Shown here: positions 17,751 to 26,069 of the stretch, piece by piece
Numbering within the stretch: the stretch's first letter is position 1
How the letters are laid out: the number at the start of each line of letters is the position of its first letter
Source of the DNA: Xanthobacteraceae bacterium
GTDB lineage: Bacteria; Pseudomonadota; Alphaproteobacteria; Rhizobiales; Xanthobacteraceae
Reading direction: 5' to 3'
Assembly: GCA_019635585.1 (NCBI GenBank)
Contig: JAHBZE010000001.1
Location: 1,054,001 to 1,118,000 of the forward strand
DNA length: 64,000 bases
Notes under the pieces: model-generated
What the model was told of the DNA's origin: nothing
What the model saw: the letters and a program-made list of their open reading frames with translations, nothing else
Databases searched by the model: none
Translations under genes and position numbers: made by a program

Positions 17751-17785
17751 TCGCATAACTTCTCCGGCTGACTGGCTCCCCCGAC

Positions 17786-19489
17786 ATGAAACAGATCGTC
17801 GATGTGCTGCGGACGTTCTTCGCGCTCGCAGTTCCCTACTTCCGCTCGGAGGAGCGATGGCGCGCGCGCTTCCTTCTGCTCGGCGTGATCGCAGCGGAAT
17901 TCGGGGTGGTTTATGGCCTCGTCGCCTTCAACCACTGGAACGCCTATTTCTTCAACGCGATCGACAACCGCGAATGGGATCGCTTCGTCTTCGCCCTTGT
18001 GCTGTTCGGCGGGATCGCGCTCTGGACCGCTATTGCCACCATGGCGCAGTTCTATTTCGGCCAGATGCTGATCATGTGCTGGCGGCGCTGGATGACCGCG
18101 CAATATGTGAACCGCTGGATGGCCGCCGGGCGGCATTACCAGATGCGCGTACTCGGGCATGACGTAGACAACACGCATCTGCGCATCGCCAACGACATCT
18201 TGATATTTCTCCAGAAGACGCACGACCTCGGCTACAACTTCCTCGGCAGCCTGATTGCGCTCGTTTCCTTCGCCTATATTCTCTGGGGACTGTCGAGTGT
18301 CGCGCCGTTCGTCGTGTTCGGCGTCGATCTCGCCTTCCCCGGCTATCTGTTCTGGATCGCAATTCTATACGCCGCGGCGGGTACGCTGATCGCGCATTGG
18401 ATCGGCAAGCCGCTGATCGGTTACAACTTCAACCAGCAGCGCTTCGAGTCCGATTTTCGCTTCGCGATCACACGCGCGTGGGATCACTCGGAGCCGATCG
18501 CACTGATGCGCGGCGAGAAGATCGAGCGCGAAGCGCTCGGTACGCGCTTCTCCAATCTGGTGCGGAACTGGACGCGGCTGATTCGGCGTCAATCCGGGCT
18601 CACGTTCTTCACCACCGGCTATACGCAGGTTTCGCTCGTATTTCCCACACTCGTCGCAAGCCCCGCCTATTTCATGGGTGCGATTCCCCTCGGCTCGCTG
18701 ATGCAAAGTTCGCTCGCGTTCCAGCGGGTCGATCTTGCCTTCGCGTTCTTCCTGCACTCCTACGCGAAGATCGCGGAATGGAAAGCGAGCATGGATCGCA
18801 TTGCGCAACTCGACGCGGCGCTCGATCAGGTCGATGCGCCGCAGGCCGCCGCGCAAATTTCTCTCGGCGATAAAAGCGCGCGCGCAATCGAAGTCGAGAA
18901 TCTTGTCGTCACGCTCCCGTCGGGCCGCGCGATCGCTTCGCTGGACAAGCTCTCGTTGCATGCGGGCGACCGCACGCTGCTCGCAGGACCGTCCGGCTCG
19001 GGCAAATCGAGTATCCTGCGCGCGCTTGCGGGCGCGTGGACGCTCGGCAAGGGCCGGGTATCGCTGCCGCGAAATGACGTGCTTGCGATGCCGCAGCGGT
19101 TCTATTTTCCGCTTGGCTCGCTCAAGGCGGTCATCACTTATCCGACGCCCGCTGCGGAAGTGAACGACGCGCGGTTGCATGATGTGTTGCGTCAGGTCGG
19201 GCTCGATCATCTGATCGAACGGCTCGGCGAGGAAGCGGAATGGGGTTCGATGCTTTCCGGCGGCGAACAGCAGCGCGTGGCATTTGCGCGCGCGATCCTG
19301 CGCCGGCCCGCAATTCTGCTGCTCGACGACGCGGTTTCCAATCTCGACGGCGATGCGACCAGGCAGATGTATGAAGCGCTGGAACGCAATCTTCCGGACG
19401 CGATGGTGATTTCGCTTGCGCGCACCGATGCGCTGCGGACACTGCACAAACAAACGGTAATGTTGTCGCCCGCGGGGCGAACGAATTAA
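17786..19489 (+). CDS. SbmA/BacA-like ABC protein with degenerate ATPase motifs
   Basis: A 567-residue fused membrane and ATPase protein, paralogous in layout to the one at 2516-4375, with about six helices over residues 25-320. Walker A (GPSGSGKSSILRALAG) and signature (LSGGEQQRVAFARAI) are good. Walker B reads ILLLDDAVSNLD, with Asp in place of the catalytic Glu, and the switch-His position reads SLARTDAL with no His (the other copy has SVGHRPEL). ATP hydrolysis may therefore be weak or depend on a partner. The next gene starts 12 bases later and is probably co-transcribed. Confidence 0.88.
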   Translation: MKQIVDVLRTFFALAVPYFRSEERWRARFLLLGVIAAEFGVVYGLVAFNHWNAYFFNAIDNREWDRFVFALVLFGGIALWTAIATMAQFYFGQMLIMCWRRWMTAQYVNRWMAAGRHYQMRVLGHDVDNTHLRIANDILIFLQKTHDLGYNFLGSLIALVSFAYILWGLSSVAPFVVFGVDLAFPGYLFWIAILYAAAGTLIAHWIGKPLIGYNFNQQRFESDFRFAITRAWDHSEPIALMRGEKIEREALGTRFSNLVRNWTRLIRRQSGLTFFTTGYTQVSLVFPTLVASPAYFMGAIPLGSLMQSSLAFQRVDLAFAFFLHSYAKIAEWKASMDRIAQLDAALDQVDAPQAAAQISLGDKSARAIEVENLVVTLPSGRAIASLDKLSLHAGDRTLLAGPSGSGKSSILRALAGAWTLGKGRVSLPRNDVLAMPQRFYFPLGSLKAVITYPTPAAEVNDARLHDVLRQVGLDHLIERLGEEAEWGSMLSGGEQQRVAFARAILRRPAILLLDDAVSNLDGDATRQMYEALERNLPDAMVISLARTDALRTLHKQTVMLSPAGRTN

Positions 19490-19501
19490 AGGGGAACTGC
19501 A

Positions 19502-20068
19502 ATGGGAAAGATGAGCTACTACACTGACTTCTGGGGCATGAACTACGACATGTGCCCCTGCGACGTGCACGTTACCGATTATCTGGAAGCGCGCGACGTG
19601 AAGGATGCCAACGTCTTTCACTTCGGCACCGGCACGCATCATCACGTCGGTGTCCGTTGTCACGAGAACGGCTCGGGTAACCGCGTGCTCGGCATCACCG
19701 CGTCGATCGAGGAAGCCGAAGCCTATGTGAAGCTCGCGATCGAGCGGCCGGAAGTCTCGAAAAGCTACAAGGCTTTCTTCGGCGACATCTACGTGCTCGA
19801 ACCGAAACTGCTGCCGAACTTCGACGCGGTCGCGCTCGTTCACCTGTGTGAATTCCGCGCGCCGGCGATGGACGACTATGGCGGCCTTACCGACCGGCAG
19901 CTGATCGATCTGTTCACCGCCAAGCTCAATCCGGGCGGCCACATGATCTTCTACACGAAGTCGATGGCCTGGGACCGCGCGCAGCCGGTCGTCGAGCAAT
20001 GGGCAAAGGATGCGGGCTTCGAGAAAACGGAGGAGTTCAAGACGCTCGCGATCTATCGCAAGAAATGA
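19502..20068 (+). CDS. Uncharacterised protein, possibly methyltransferase-like
   Basis: A 188-residue soluble protein that I do not recognise with certainty. FHFGTGTHHHVGV near residue 40 has the place and shape of a SAM-binding motif I, and LNPGGHMIFYTKS near residue 140 resembles the post-motif strand of class I methyltransferases. The N-terminus has a CPCD pair. A GGGGAA ribosome site precedes the ATG. It follows the degenerate ABC protein with a 12-base gap, suggesting a joint role. Confidence 0.7.
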   Translation: MGKMSYYTDFWGMNYDMCPCDVHVTDYLEARDVKDANVFHFGTGTHHHVGVRCHENGSGNRVLGITASIEEAEAYVKLAIERPEVSKSYKAFFGDIYVLEPKLLPNFDAVALVHLCEFRAPAMDDYGGLTDRQLIDLFTAKLNPGGHMIFYTKSMAWDRAQPVVEQWAKDAGFEKTEEFKTLAIYRKK

Positions 20069-20164
20069 CGCGAGCCCTGCCGTCCTCACAGTACCGGCAT
20101 TGATCGAACGCAATAGCCGCCACAATTCTTTGCGTTACTGTCGGACAAGAAAAGGATCCGGATT

Positions 20165-20623
20165 TTGAGCATTCCCGTGACCAGCGCCGCACCCTCGCCG
20201 CTCGACGGCGCGCGTCTTAGTTCCGTGAACGAGGACACGATTCACGCGCTCGTTCACGGCTTCTACGACGCCGTTCGGCGCGATCCGCTGATCGGGCCGA
20301 TTTTCGACCGCGAGGTCGCTGCGGAAAAATGGCCGGTCCATCTCGAAAAGATGTGCGCCTTCTGGTCGTCGCTGCTTTTGAAAACCCGCCGCTATCAGGG
20401 CCGCCCGCTTTCTCCGCATCTTCGGATTCCCGAACTTTCGGATACACATTTCCAGCGCTGGCTGTCGCTGTTTCGCGCAACCGCGGCGCGGGTTTTCAAT
20501 GCGGAAGACGCCGCGGCGATCACGGCAGTCGCGGAAAAAATTGCGCAAAGCTTTCGGCTTTCGATTGCCTTTCAGCGCGGCGAGGATACGACACGACTCG
20601 TGCCGCTCTCGGCCGGCGCCTGA
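20165..20623 (+). CDS. Group III truncated haemoglobin
   Basis: A 152-residue globin of the short 2-on-2 type (LVHGFYDAVRRDPLIGPIF, then HLEKMCAFWSSLLL and HFQRWLSLFRATA). HFQRW carries the likely proximal haem His. Group III proteins are implicated in nitric oxide or low-oxygen handling, but the role varies. The start is a TTG with AAGGAT about nine bases upstream; no ATG is in frame near the family start. The following membrane gene begins 17 bases later. Confidence 0.88.
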   Translation: MSIPVTSAAPSPLDGARLSSVNEDTIHALVHGFYDAVRRDPLIGPIFDREVAAEKWPVHLEKMCAFWSSLLLKTRRYQGRPLSPHLRIPELSDTHFQRWLSLFRATAARVFNAEDAAAITAVAEKIAQSFRLSIAFQRGEDTTRLVPLSAGA

Positions 20624-20639
20624 CCCGGAGGAAAATTCT

Positions 20640-21083
20640 TTGACCCTGCAGATCGGAAATCGTGTGCTCGCGCTCTTCTGCGCGATCTGGGCCGGCATCG
20701 TGATCGGCGTTTCCTTCATCGCCACGATCGCGAAATTCGCGGCCCCCTCGCTGACCCGGCCGGTCGCGCTGGAAGTCGGCGCGCATACCTTCGACATGCT
20801 CGCCCACATCGAATGGGGCCTTGCGATCCTGCTTGCGCTTCTGATCTTCGCGGCGCGCGTCACGCGGCTGCGGCTGCTTTTCCTGTTTTTGATCGTGGCC
20901 ATTCTACTCGGCGAAGCGATCTGGTTGTTTCCCCAACTCAATACCCGCACCGCGCTGGTGATCGCGGGCGAGCCGCTGCCGCCCTCGCCGCTGCATGCGA
21001 TCTCGGTCGCGGTCGAATCCTCGAAGGTGATCCTGCTTGCGCTATTTGCCGCGATCGAACTGAAGGCGATAAGAATCCGCTGA
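20640..21083 (+). CDS. Small four-helix membrane protein of unknown function
   Basis: A 147-residue protein with about four hydrophobic helices, starting at a TTG (LTLQIGNRVLALFCAIWAG) that has a strong AGGAGG-like site (CCGGAGGAAAA) seven bases upstream. Upstream codons in frame are arginine-rich shadow of the globin gene and were dropped. It lies right after the truncated haemoglobin and may be part of the same transcript. I do not recognise a named family. Confidence 0.7.
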   Translation: MTLQIGNRVLALFCAIWAGIVIGVSFIATIAKFAAPSLTRPVALEVGAHTFDMLAHIEWGLAILLALLIFAARVTRLRLLFLFLIVAILLGEAIWLFPQLNTRTALVIAGEPLPPSPLHAISVAVESSKVILLALFAAIELKAIRIR

Positions 21084-21164
21084 TCTTTTCGTCCGGTTTG
21101 CGCTGCCGCAACGAATTCTGAAGGCTTTCGTGGAACGAAGCGGTTTCACGAAAGTTCGACGGAC

Positions 21165-21362
21165 ATGCCGGAAATCGGGAAGGACAGCTTTACCTGCTTC
21201 GTGCAAGGACACGGGGCACAATACTCGTCGAGCCCTACAGTGCAGAAGGCGGAAAAAGCCGGCCACTTGCCGGCGTCCTGGACGCTCGCAGACGCACGCA
21301 AGCGCGCAGCCGAGCAGCTCGCCTTTCAGCGGATCGCAAAGAAACTGCCTGCGAAGAAATAA
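21165..21362 (+). CDS. Possible small protein, 65 residues
   Basis: A short frame with an ATG start and a plausible, hydrophilic, helix-prone C-terminus (KAEKAGHLPASWTLADARKRAAEQ). No clear ribosome site or recognised motif. It lies between the membrane protein and tRNA-His. It may be a real small gene but could be chance. Confidence 0.4.
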   Translation: MPEIGKDSFTCFVQGHGAQYSSSPTVQKAEKAGHLPASWTLADARKRAAEQLAFQRIAKKLPAKK

Positions 21363-21376
21363 CGCCGCGGCCGGAA

Positions 21377-21453
21377 TGGTACAGCAGGGTGGACTTGAAC
21401 CACCGACCTCCGGTTCCACAGACCGGCGCTCTAACCAACTGAGCTACTGCTGC
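21377..21453 (-). tRNA. tRNA-His (GTG), CCA encoded
   Basis: On the minus strand a full cloverleaf can be folded: acceptor GCAGCAG, D-arm GCTC...GAGC, anticodon arm CCGGT-CTGTGGA-ACCGG giving anticodon GTG, and T-arm GGTGG-TTCAAGT-CCACC, ending in ACCA. The base before G1 is T, not G, and the discriminator is A73; the first pair is G1-T72. Loss of G-1 with A73 is the known alphaproteobacterial form of this tRNA. Confidence 0.95.
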
Positions 21454-21541
21454 ACAGAATGCCGCCCGGCCTTCGAAGCCGCCAGCGCGCGGAAAGTCTT
21501 ACAAACCGCCGTGCAATGCAAGGGTTTAGCCAAAAGCCCCG

Positions 21542-21577
21542 TAAAAACAGCAAAGCCCGGCCGTGACGGCCGGGCTT
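21542..21577 (-). terminator. Rho-independent terminator after the first phasin gene
   Basis: On the minus strand AAGCCCGGCCG and CGGCCGGGCTT (11-bp arms, 3-base loop) are followed by TGCTGTTTTT. It lies 23 bases past the stop of the gene at 21600-22025. Confidence 0.88.
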
Positions 21578-21599
21578 CGGGATTTTGAGCGATCTCGGT

Positions 21600-22025
21600 T
21601 TAGGCCGAAAACTTGAAAGTCTTCGACACGCCGGTCTTGATCGGCTCCGAAGTCTCGGTGGCGATCTTCTGGGCGAGCGCGGAGAGTTCCTTGGCTTGCG
21701 CGGAAAGCGCCTCGAACTGCGTGCGGAAATGCGCGGTCGAGAGCTCGGCGGCTTCGGCCAGCGTCTTCGTGCCGAACATCGCGGTCGTGAAGTCGAACGA
21801 CGCGTTGACATTGGCGCGGAGCGCTTCGAGCGCCTTCATGTTGAACTCGGTCGCACCCTTGGAAGCAGCGGTATAGGTGGTCTCGAGCAGGTCGGTCGTC
21901 TCTTCAGCGGCCGACTTCAGCTTGTCGTAGCCTTCCTTGGCCTGCTTCACGCCCTTCTCGGCGATCTCGCGAACCATCTCGGGCACTTCCATTTTCGGCA
22001 TTTCGAATTTGGGCATCTCGGTCAT
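21600..22025 (-). CDS. Phasin family protein
   Basis: A 141-residue, mostly helical protein of the phasin_2 kind. Phasins coat polyhydroxyalkanoate granules, although many alphaproteobacterial members have broader stress roles. The central part (YDKLKSAAEETTDLLETTYTAASKGATEFNMKALEALRANV) and the C-terminus (EPIKTGVSKTFKFSA) are typical. I chose the ATG at 22025 (MTEMPKFEMPKMEVPEM); upstream in-frame codons lack phasin character. Confidence 0.88.
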   Translation of the reverse strand: MTEMPKFEMPKMEVPEMVREIAEKGVKQAKEGYDKLKSAAEETTDLLETTYTAASKGATEFNMKALEALRANVNASFDFTTAMFGTKTLAEAAELSTAHFRTQFEALSAQAKELSALAQKIATETSEPIKTGVSKTFKFSA

Positions 22026-22167
22026 GGCTATGGTTTCCCTGCCTGGACAAAAACACGCGCGGGTCACATGGCCCACGGCTCCACCAGTATTGGGATAACC
22101 ATCTAGCACGAATTTTGTTGCATCGCAACATAAACTATTGCGATGCACTAAAAGGTAGAAAGACCGC

Positions 22168-22548
22168 CTAGCCGCGCGGCTTGGTGGCTTCGCGTGCCGC
22201 GGTCTGCATCTGTTCGCCCATGACCTTCGACTGGTCGGCGAGCTTCTGCATGGTCTGTTTCGCGAATTCGCTCTGGAGCTGCATGATCTCCTGCGGATCG
22301 CGCGCCCGCACCAGCTTCTCCGCGAAGGCGAAGGCGGCAGCCACGTTTTCTTCCGCGAATCCAAGCGCCTGACGGCCCACATCGCGGGCGCCGCTAGTCG
22401 CGGCATCGGCTTGGCTCTCGGCCGTGCTCATCGCCTTGGAAGCCTGGCTGATGTAGTTGTCGAAAGCGGTCTTGGCCTGCTCGACGCTTTTCTCGGCGAA
22501 AGCCCGCATCTCCTGCGGAATCTCGAAACCCGGAACCTTTCCGAACAT
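22168..22548 (-). CDS. Phasin family protein, second copy
   Basis: A 126-residue amphipathic helical protein (FEIPQEMRAFAEKSVEQAKTAF, then FAEKLVRARDPQEIMQLQSEF) matching the phasin family. It is diverged from the neighbour at 21600 and is not a recent duplicate. The two are 142 bases apart on the same strand. No PHA synthase or depolymerase is in the window. Confidence 0.88.
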   Translation of the reverse strand: MFGKVPGFEIPQEMRAFAEKSVEQAKTAFDNYISQASKAMSTAESQADAATSGARDVGRQALGFAEENVAAAFAFAEKLVRARDPQEIMQLQSEFAKQTMQKLADQSKVMGEQMQTAAREATKPRG

Positions 22549-22785
22549 CGTTTTTCTCCCGTCCTCGCTCCCGATCCCGTAACGCTACGCGGCCTGAAGT
22601 CCGCGCTCAACCGTTTTGAAACGGGATGCGGCGGATTAACCTTGCGGGACAAAGGTTTCGGGGACCGTCCGGGCTGGAATAGCTTTCCGGGCAGGCCCAA
22701 ATTATGAAGAAAGCGTAAATCCGGGCTTTAAACTTGGCCAAGTCAGCGGCCACGTCAGGCCCGGACCCCGCGTTTGGAAAGTTGG

Positions 22786-25700
22786 ATGAGTTCGTTTCCG
22801 GCCTTCGCCGAACTGATCGCCGAGCCGAAACTGACGGCGCTGATCCTCGATCCGGCGCCGGTCTTGGTGTTCGATCCGCGAGGCAATCTGCGCTTTGCGA
22901 ACCGCGCGGCGGTTTCGGCCTACGGCGCGGAATCGCTTTCGGAACTGATCCAGAAAAGCGAAACGCTGTTCGGCGAGATGCCGGATACGGCGCGCGAATT
23001 CGCGGAAACCTTGCCGCTGAACGGACCCTATCGCCGCGAAGCGATCGCACTTGCAAAGAATACCGAGACCTTCCGCTGCGAGCGGATCGGTCTTTCGGGC
23101 GGCGCGAACGCGGTCGTATTCACCGGACTCGCGCGCGAGCGCTCCGACGGAAATCTCGGCAAGGCATTCCTGCCGCTGATCGGCGGCGAAAACGCGCCGT
23201 TCGCGCTGTTCGACCAGGACGGCAAATCGCTCGCCGCCAATCCGATGGCCGCGGCGATCATGGGTTCGGCCGAAACGCTCGCGAACCTCAGCGCCTCCGC
23301 GGCGGCGGCGCTTGCCGACGTGAACGCCAAGGGCTTCGGCGAAATTTCCTTCGGCGTTCTCAAGATCCTGCTCCGGAAATTTGAATTCGGGTCGCGCGGC
23401 TTGCTGTTCGCATCTTTCACGCAGCCGGAGCGTGTTGCCACGCCGGAAGCCGATATGACGCCGCAGCCGGCGAATAGCGAGGAAAAGCCGAAAGCCGAAA
23501 CGTCATCGCCGATCAAGCTCTCGCCGCCCACCAACGACAATGTCGGCTGGCAAGTGCCGCCCGCGAAGGAGAGCGAGCAGGCAAGCGAACCCTCGCCCGC
23601 TTCGCAGAACGCCGCGCCAGAAATTCCGGCCGCCGACATCGGCGAGGTCACGCCCGAAGAGGTCGAGGAATTCTGGGCCGAGGTCGAAGACAAGAAAGAT
23701 GTGCCCGCCTCTCGCGTCTCGCTGCGCGAACCGCCACGGCCCGCTCCGGTGTTTACCAAGCGCGCGCCGTCGCGTTTCGTCTGGCAACTCGACGAGGACG
23801 GAAGGTTCACGAGCGTCTCGCACGATCTCGCCGAAGCGGTCGGCGACACGAATGCCGCGCGCATCGGCGAGGACTGGCACGCGCTTGCCGTACGCGCCGG
23901 ACTTGCCAATACCGATATGCTGTTTTCGGCGCTGAAGCGGCGCGATACCTGGTCCGGCGTTTCGGTGCTGTGGCCGGTTGAAGGTACGGAAACCGCGCGG
24001 CCGGTCGATCTCGCGGCGCTTCCGGTATTCGACCGCGAGCGCAATTTCCTCGGCTATCGCGGCTTCGGCGTATTCCGCGAGGCGATTCCTTTCATCGCGA
24101 AGGTGAAGGCCCCCGCCGAATCCGAAGCACCGGTTTCAGAGGAAACGACGGAGGAAACCGCGGCCAACGACGAATTTCCGCTCTCGCACGAGCCGGTCGA
24201 GGAAGCGCCTGCGCCACGGACGCTCCCGGACGAAACGCCGGAAACAAAGCCGGAAAACCCGGACGAGCCGCCGGCGCTCGAAGTGCAGGATCGCGTGGTC
24301 CGTGTGCGGCAGCCGGAAAGCGAAAACCGCTCGACGCTTTCGCCGAAAGAGCAAACCAATTTCCGCGAGATCGGCCGCGTGCTGACCCGCGAAGCGCTTG
24401 AGAAAGAACGCGAGCGCGCGAGCCGCGAACTCGGCCAAGCGATGGGCATTCGCGGCGAGCAGCCGCGCGAAGACCATGCGCCGAAATCACACGACATTCC
24501 GAGCCACGATCTCGCCAAGCCTCTGGTGCGCCGCCCGGACGAGCCGGCCCCGCTCCTGCCCGCCGCGCCCGATCTTTCGGGCGCAAGCGAGCGAGCGCTG
24601 ATGGACCGGCTGCCGCTCGGCATCGCGGTGCATCGCGACGAAAAACTGCTCTACGCAAATCGCGCGTTGCTCGACTGGACCGGCGTGGAAAACATCGAAG
24701 CGCTGGAAAAGAACGGCGGTCTCGACCGCATCTTCTCCGGTGCCGCGGCGGTGAACGAAGACGCCGACCCGACGATCCCGCGCACACTTGCCGTGCAAGG
24801 ACCGAACCACGAGCCGATTCCGGTCGAAACACGGCTCTTTTCGACGCCGTGGTACGGCAAATCCGCGCTGGTCTATGTGCTGCGCCGCGCCAACGCCGGC
24901 TTCGACGAGCGGCGCGAGACGGTCGAGCGCGCGCTGCGCTCGGCGGAAGCGGCGACCCGCGAGCAACAGGCGATCCTCGATACCGCGACCGACGGCGTGC
25001 TGATCATCGACCGCGACGGCAAGATCACCGGCATGAACAAGTCGGCGGAAGCGCTGTTCGGCTTTGATTTCGCGGAAATCCAGAATTCGTCCTTCACGAT
25101 GCTGTTCGCGCCGGAAAGCCACCGCGCGGCGGTCGACTATCTCGACAAGCTCGCCTCGAACGGCGTCGCCAGCATCCTCAATGACGGCCGCGAAGTCGTG
25201 GGCCGCGAGCGCAACGGCGGGCTCATTCCGCTGTTCATGAATCTCGGCAAGGTCGGCGACAACAACGAGAAATTCTGCGCGGTCTTGCGCGACATCACGC
25301 AGTGGAAGCGCGCGGAAGAGGAACTCACCGGCGCGCGCCGCCAGGCCGAACAGGCGAACTCGCATAAGTCCGACTTCCTTGCGAAGATCAGCCATGAGAT
25401 GCGCACGCCGCTGAACGCCATCATCGGCTTCGCGGAAGTGATGATGGAAGAACGCTTCGGTCCGATCGGCTCGGATCGCTACCGCGACTATCTGAAAGAC
25501 ATCCACCAGTCCGGCGGCCATCTGATTTCGCTGATCAACGATCTGCTCGATCTTTCCAAGATCGAGGCTGGCAAGTTAGAGCTGAACTTCGTCAGCGTCG
25601 ATCTCAACGATATTGCGAAACAATGCATGTCCACGATGCAGCCGCAGGCGAACCGCGAGCGCATCATCATCCGTAGCGCGCTCGCCGAGCATCTGCCGCC

Positions 25701-26064
25701 GGTGGTCGCCGACGAGCGCTCGATCCGGCAGATCGTGCTCAATCTGCTTTCGAACTCGGTGAAGTTCACCAAGCCCGGCGGGCAAGTCATTCTTTCGACC
25801 TCGCTCACCGACAAGGGCGAAGTGGTGCTGCGCGTGCGCGACACCGGGATCGGCATGAATGAGGAAGAAGTGGCGGCGGCACTCGAACCGTTCCGGCAAC
25901 TCGCGACTTCGGGCCGCGATGCGCGCGAAGGCACCGGCCTCGGCCTGCCGCTCACGAAGGCGCTGGTCGAAGCCAACCGCGCAAGCTTCCACATCAAGAG
26001 TGCGGTCGATTCCGGCACGCTGATCGAAGTCGCGTTTCCCTCGACGCGCGTGCTCGCGGGCTAG
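22786..26064 (+). CDS. Multi-PAS sensor histidine kinase, PdhS/PleC/DivJ-like
   Basis: A 1092-residue kinase. PAS-like units lie near residues 19-65, 329-430, 602-690 and 724-842, with a long acidic, Pro/Glu-rich linker between them. The HisKA domain carries the phospho-acceptor His870 (SHEMRTPLNAIIGFAEVM). The ATPase domain has its N box (LLSNSVKF, near 986), G1 (DTGIGM, near 1018) and G2 (GTGLGLP, near 1048). No clear membrane segment or receiver domain is seen, so it should be cytosolic and need a separate regulator. Layout and DHp sequence resemble PdhS/CbrA kinases that control the DivK-CtrA cell-cycle pathway in rhizobia and Brucella; that link is inference. An in-frame TTG lies 12 bases upstream of this ATG. 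Confidence 0.9.
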   Translation: MSSFPAFAELIAEPKLTALILDPAPVLVFDPRGNLRFANRAAVSAYGAESLSELIQKSETLFGEMPDTAREFAETLPLNGPYRREAIALAKNTETFRCERIGLSGGANAVVFTGLARERSDGNLGKAFLPLIGGENAPFALFDQDGKSLAANPMAAAIMGSAETLANLSASAAAALADVNAKGFGEISFGVLKILLRKFEFGSRGLLFASFTQPERVATPEADMTPQPANSEEKPKAETSSPIKLSPPTNDNVGWQVPPAKESEQASEPSPASQNAAPEIPAADIGEVTPEEVEEFWAEVEDKKDVPASRVSLREPPRPAPVFTKRAPSRFVWQLDEDGRFTSVSHDLAEAVGDTNAARIGEDWHALAVRAGLANTDMLFSALKRRDTWSGVSVLWPVEGTETARPVDLAALPVFDRERNFLGYRGFGVFREAIPFIAKVKAPAESEAPVSEETTEETAANDEFPLSHEPVEEAPAPRTLPDETPETKPENPDEPPALEVQDRVVRVRQPESENRSTLSPKEQTNFREIGRVLTREALEKERERASRELGQAMGIRGEQPREDHAPKSHDIPSHDLAKPLVRRPDEPAPLLPAAPDLSGASERALMDRLPLGIAVHRDEKLLYANRALLDWTGVENIEALEKNGGLDRIFSGAAAVNEDADPTIPRTLAVQGPNHEPIPVETRLFSTPWYGKSALVYVLRRANAGFDERRETVERALRSAEAATREQQAILDTATDGVLIIDRDGKITGMNKSAEALFGFDFAEIQNSSFTMLFAPESHRAAVDYLDKLASNGVASILNDGREVVGRERNGGLIPLFMNLGKVGDNNEKFCAVLRDITQWKRAEEELTGARRQAEQANSHKSDFLAKISHEMRTPLNAIIGFAEVMMEERFGPIGSDRYRDYLKDIHQSGGHLISLINDLLDLSKIEAGKLELNFVSVDLNDIAKQCMSTMQPQANRERIIIRSALAEHLPPVVADERSIRQIVLNLLSNSVKFTKPGGQVILSTSLTDKGEVVLRVRDTGIGMNEEEVAAALEPFRQLATSGRDAREGTGLGLPLTKALVEANRASFHIKSAVDSGTLIEVAFPSTRVLAG

Positions 26065-26069
26065 GCTGC

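Noticed and set aside
22739-22785. A search for CtrA boxes (TTAA-N7-TTAA) before the histidine kinase
   Set aside because: Only isolated TTAA elements were found, not the paired motif.
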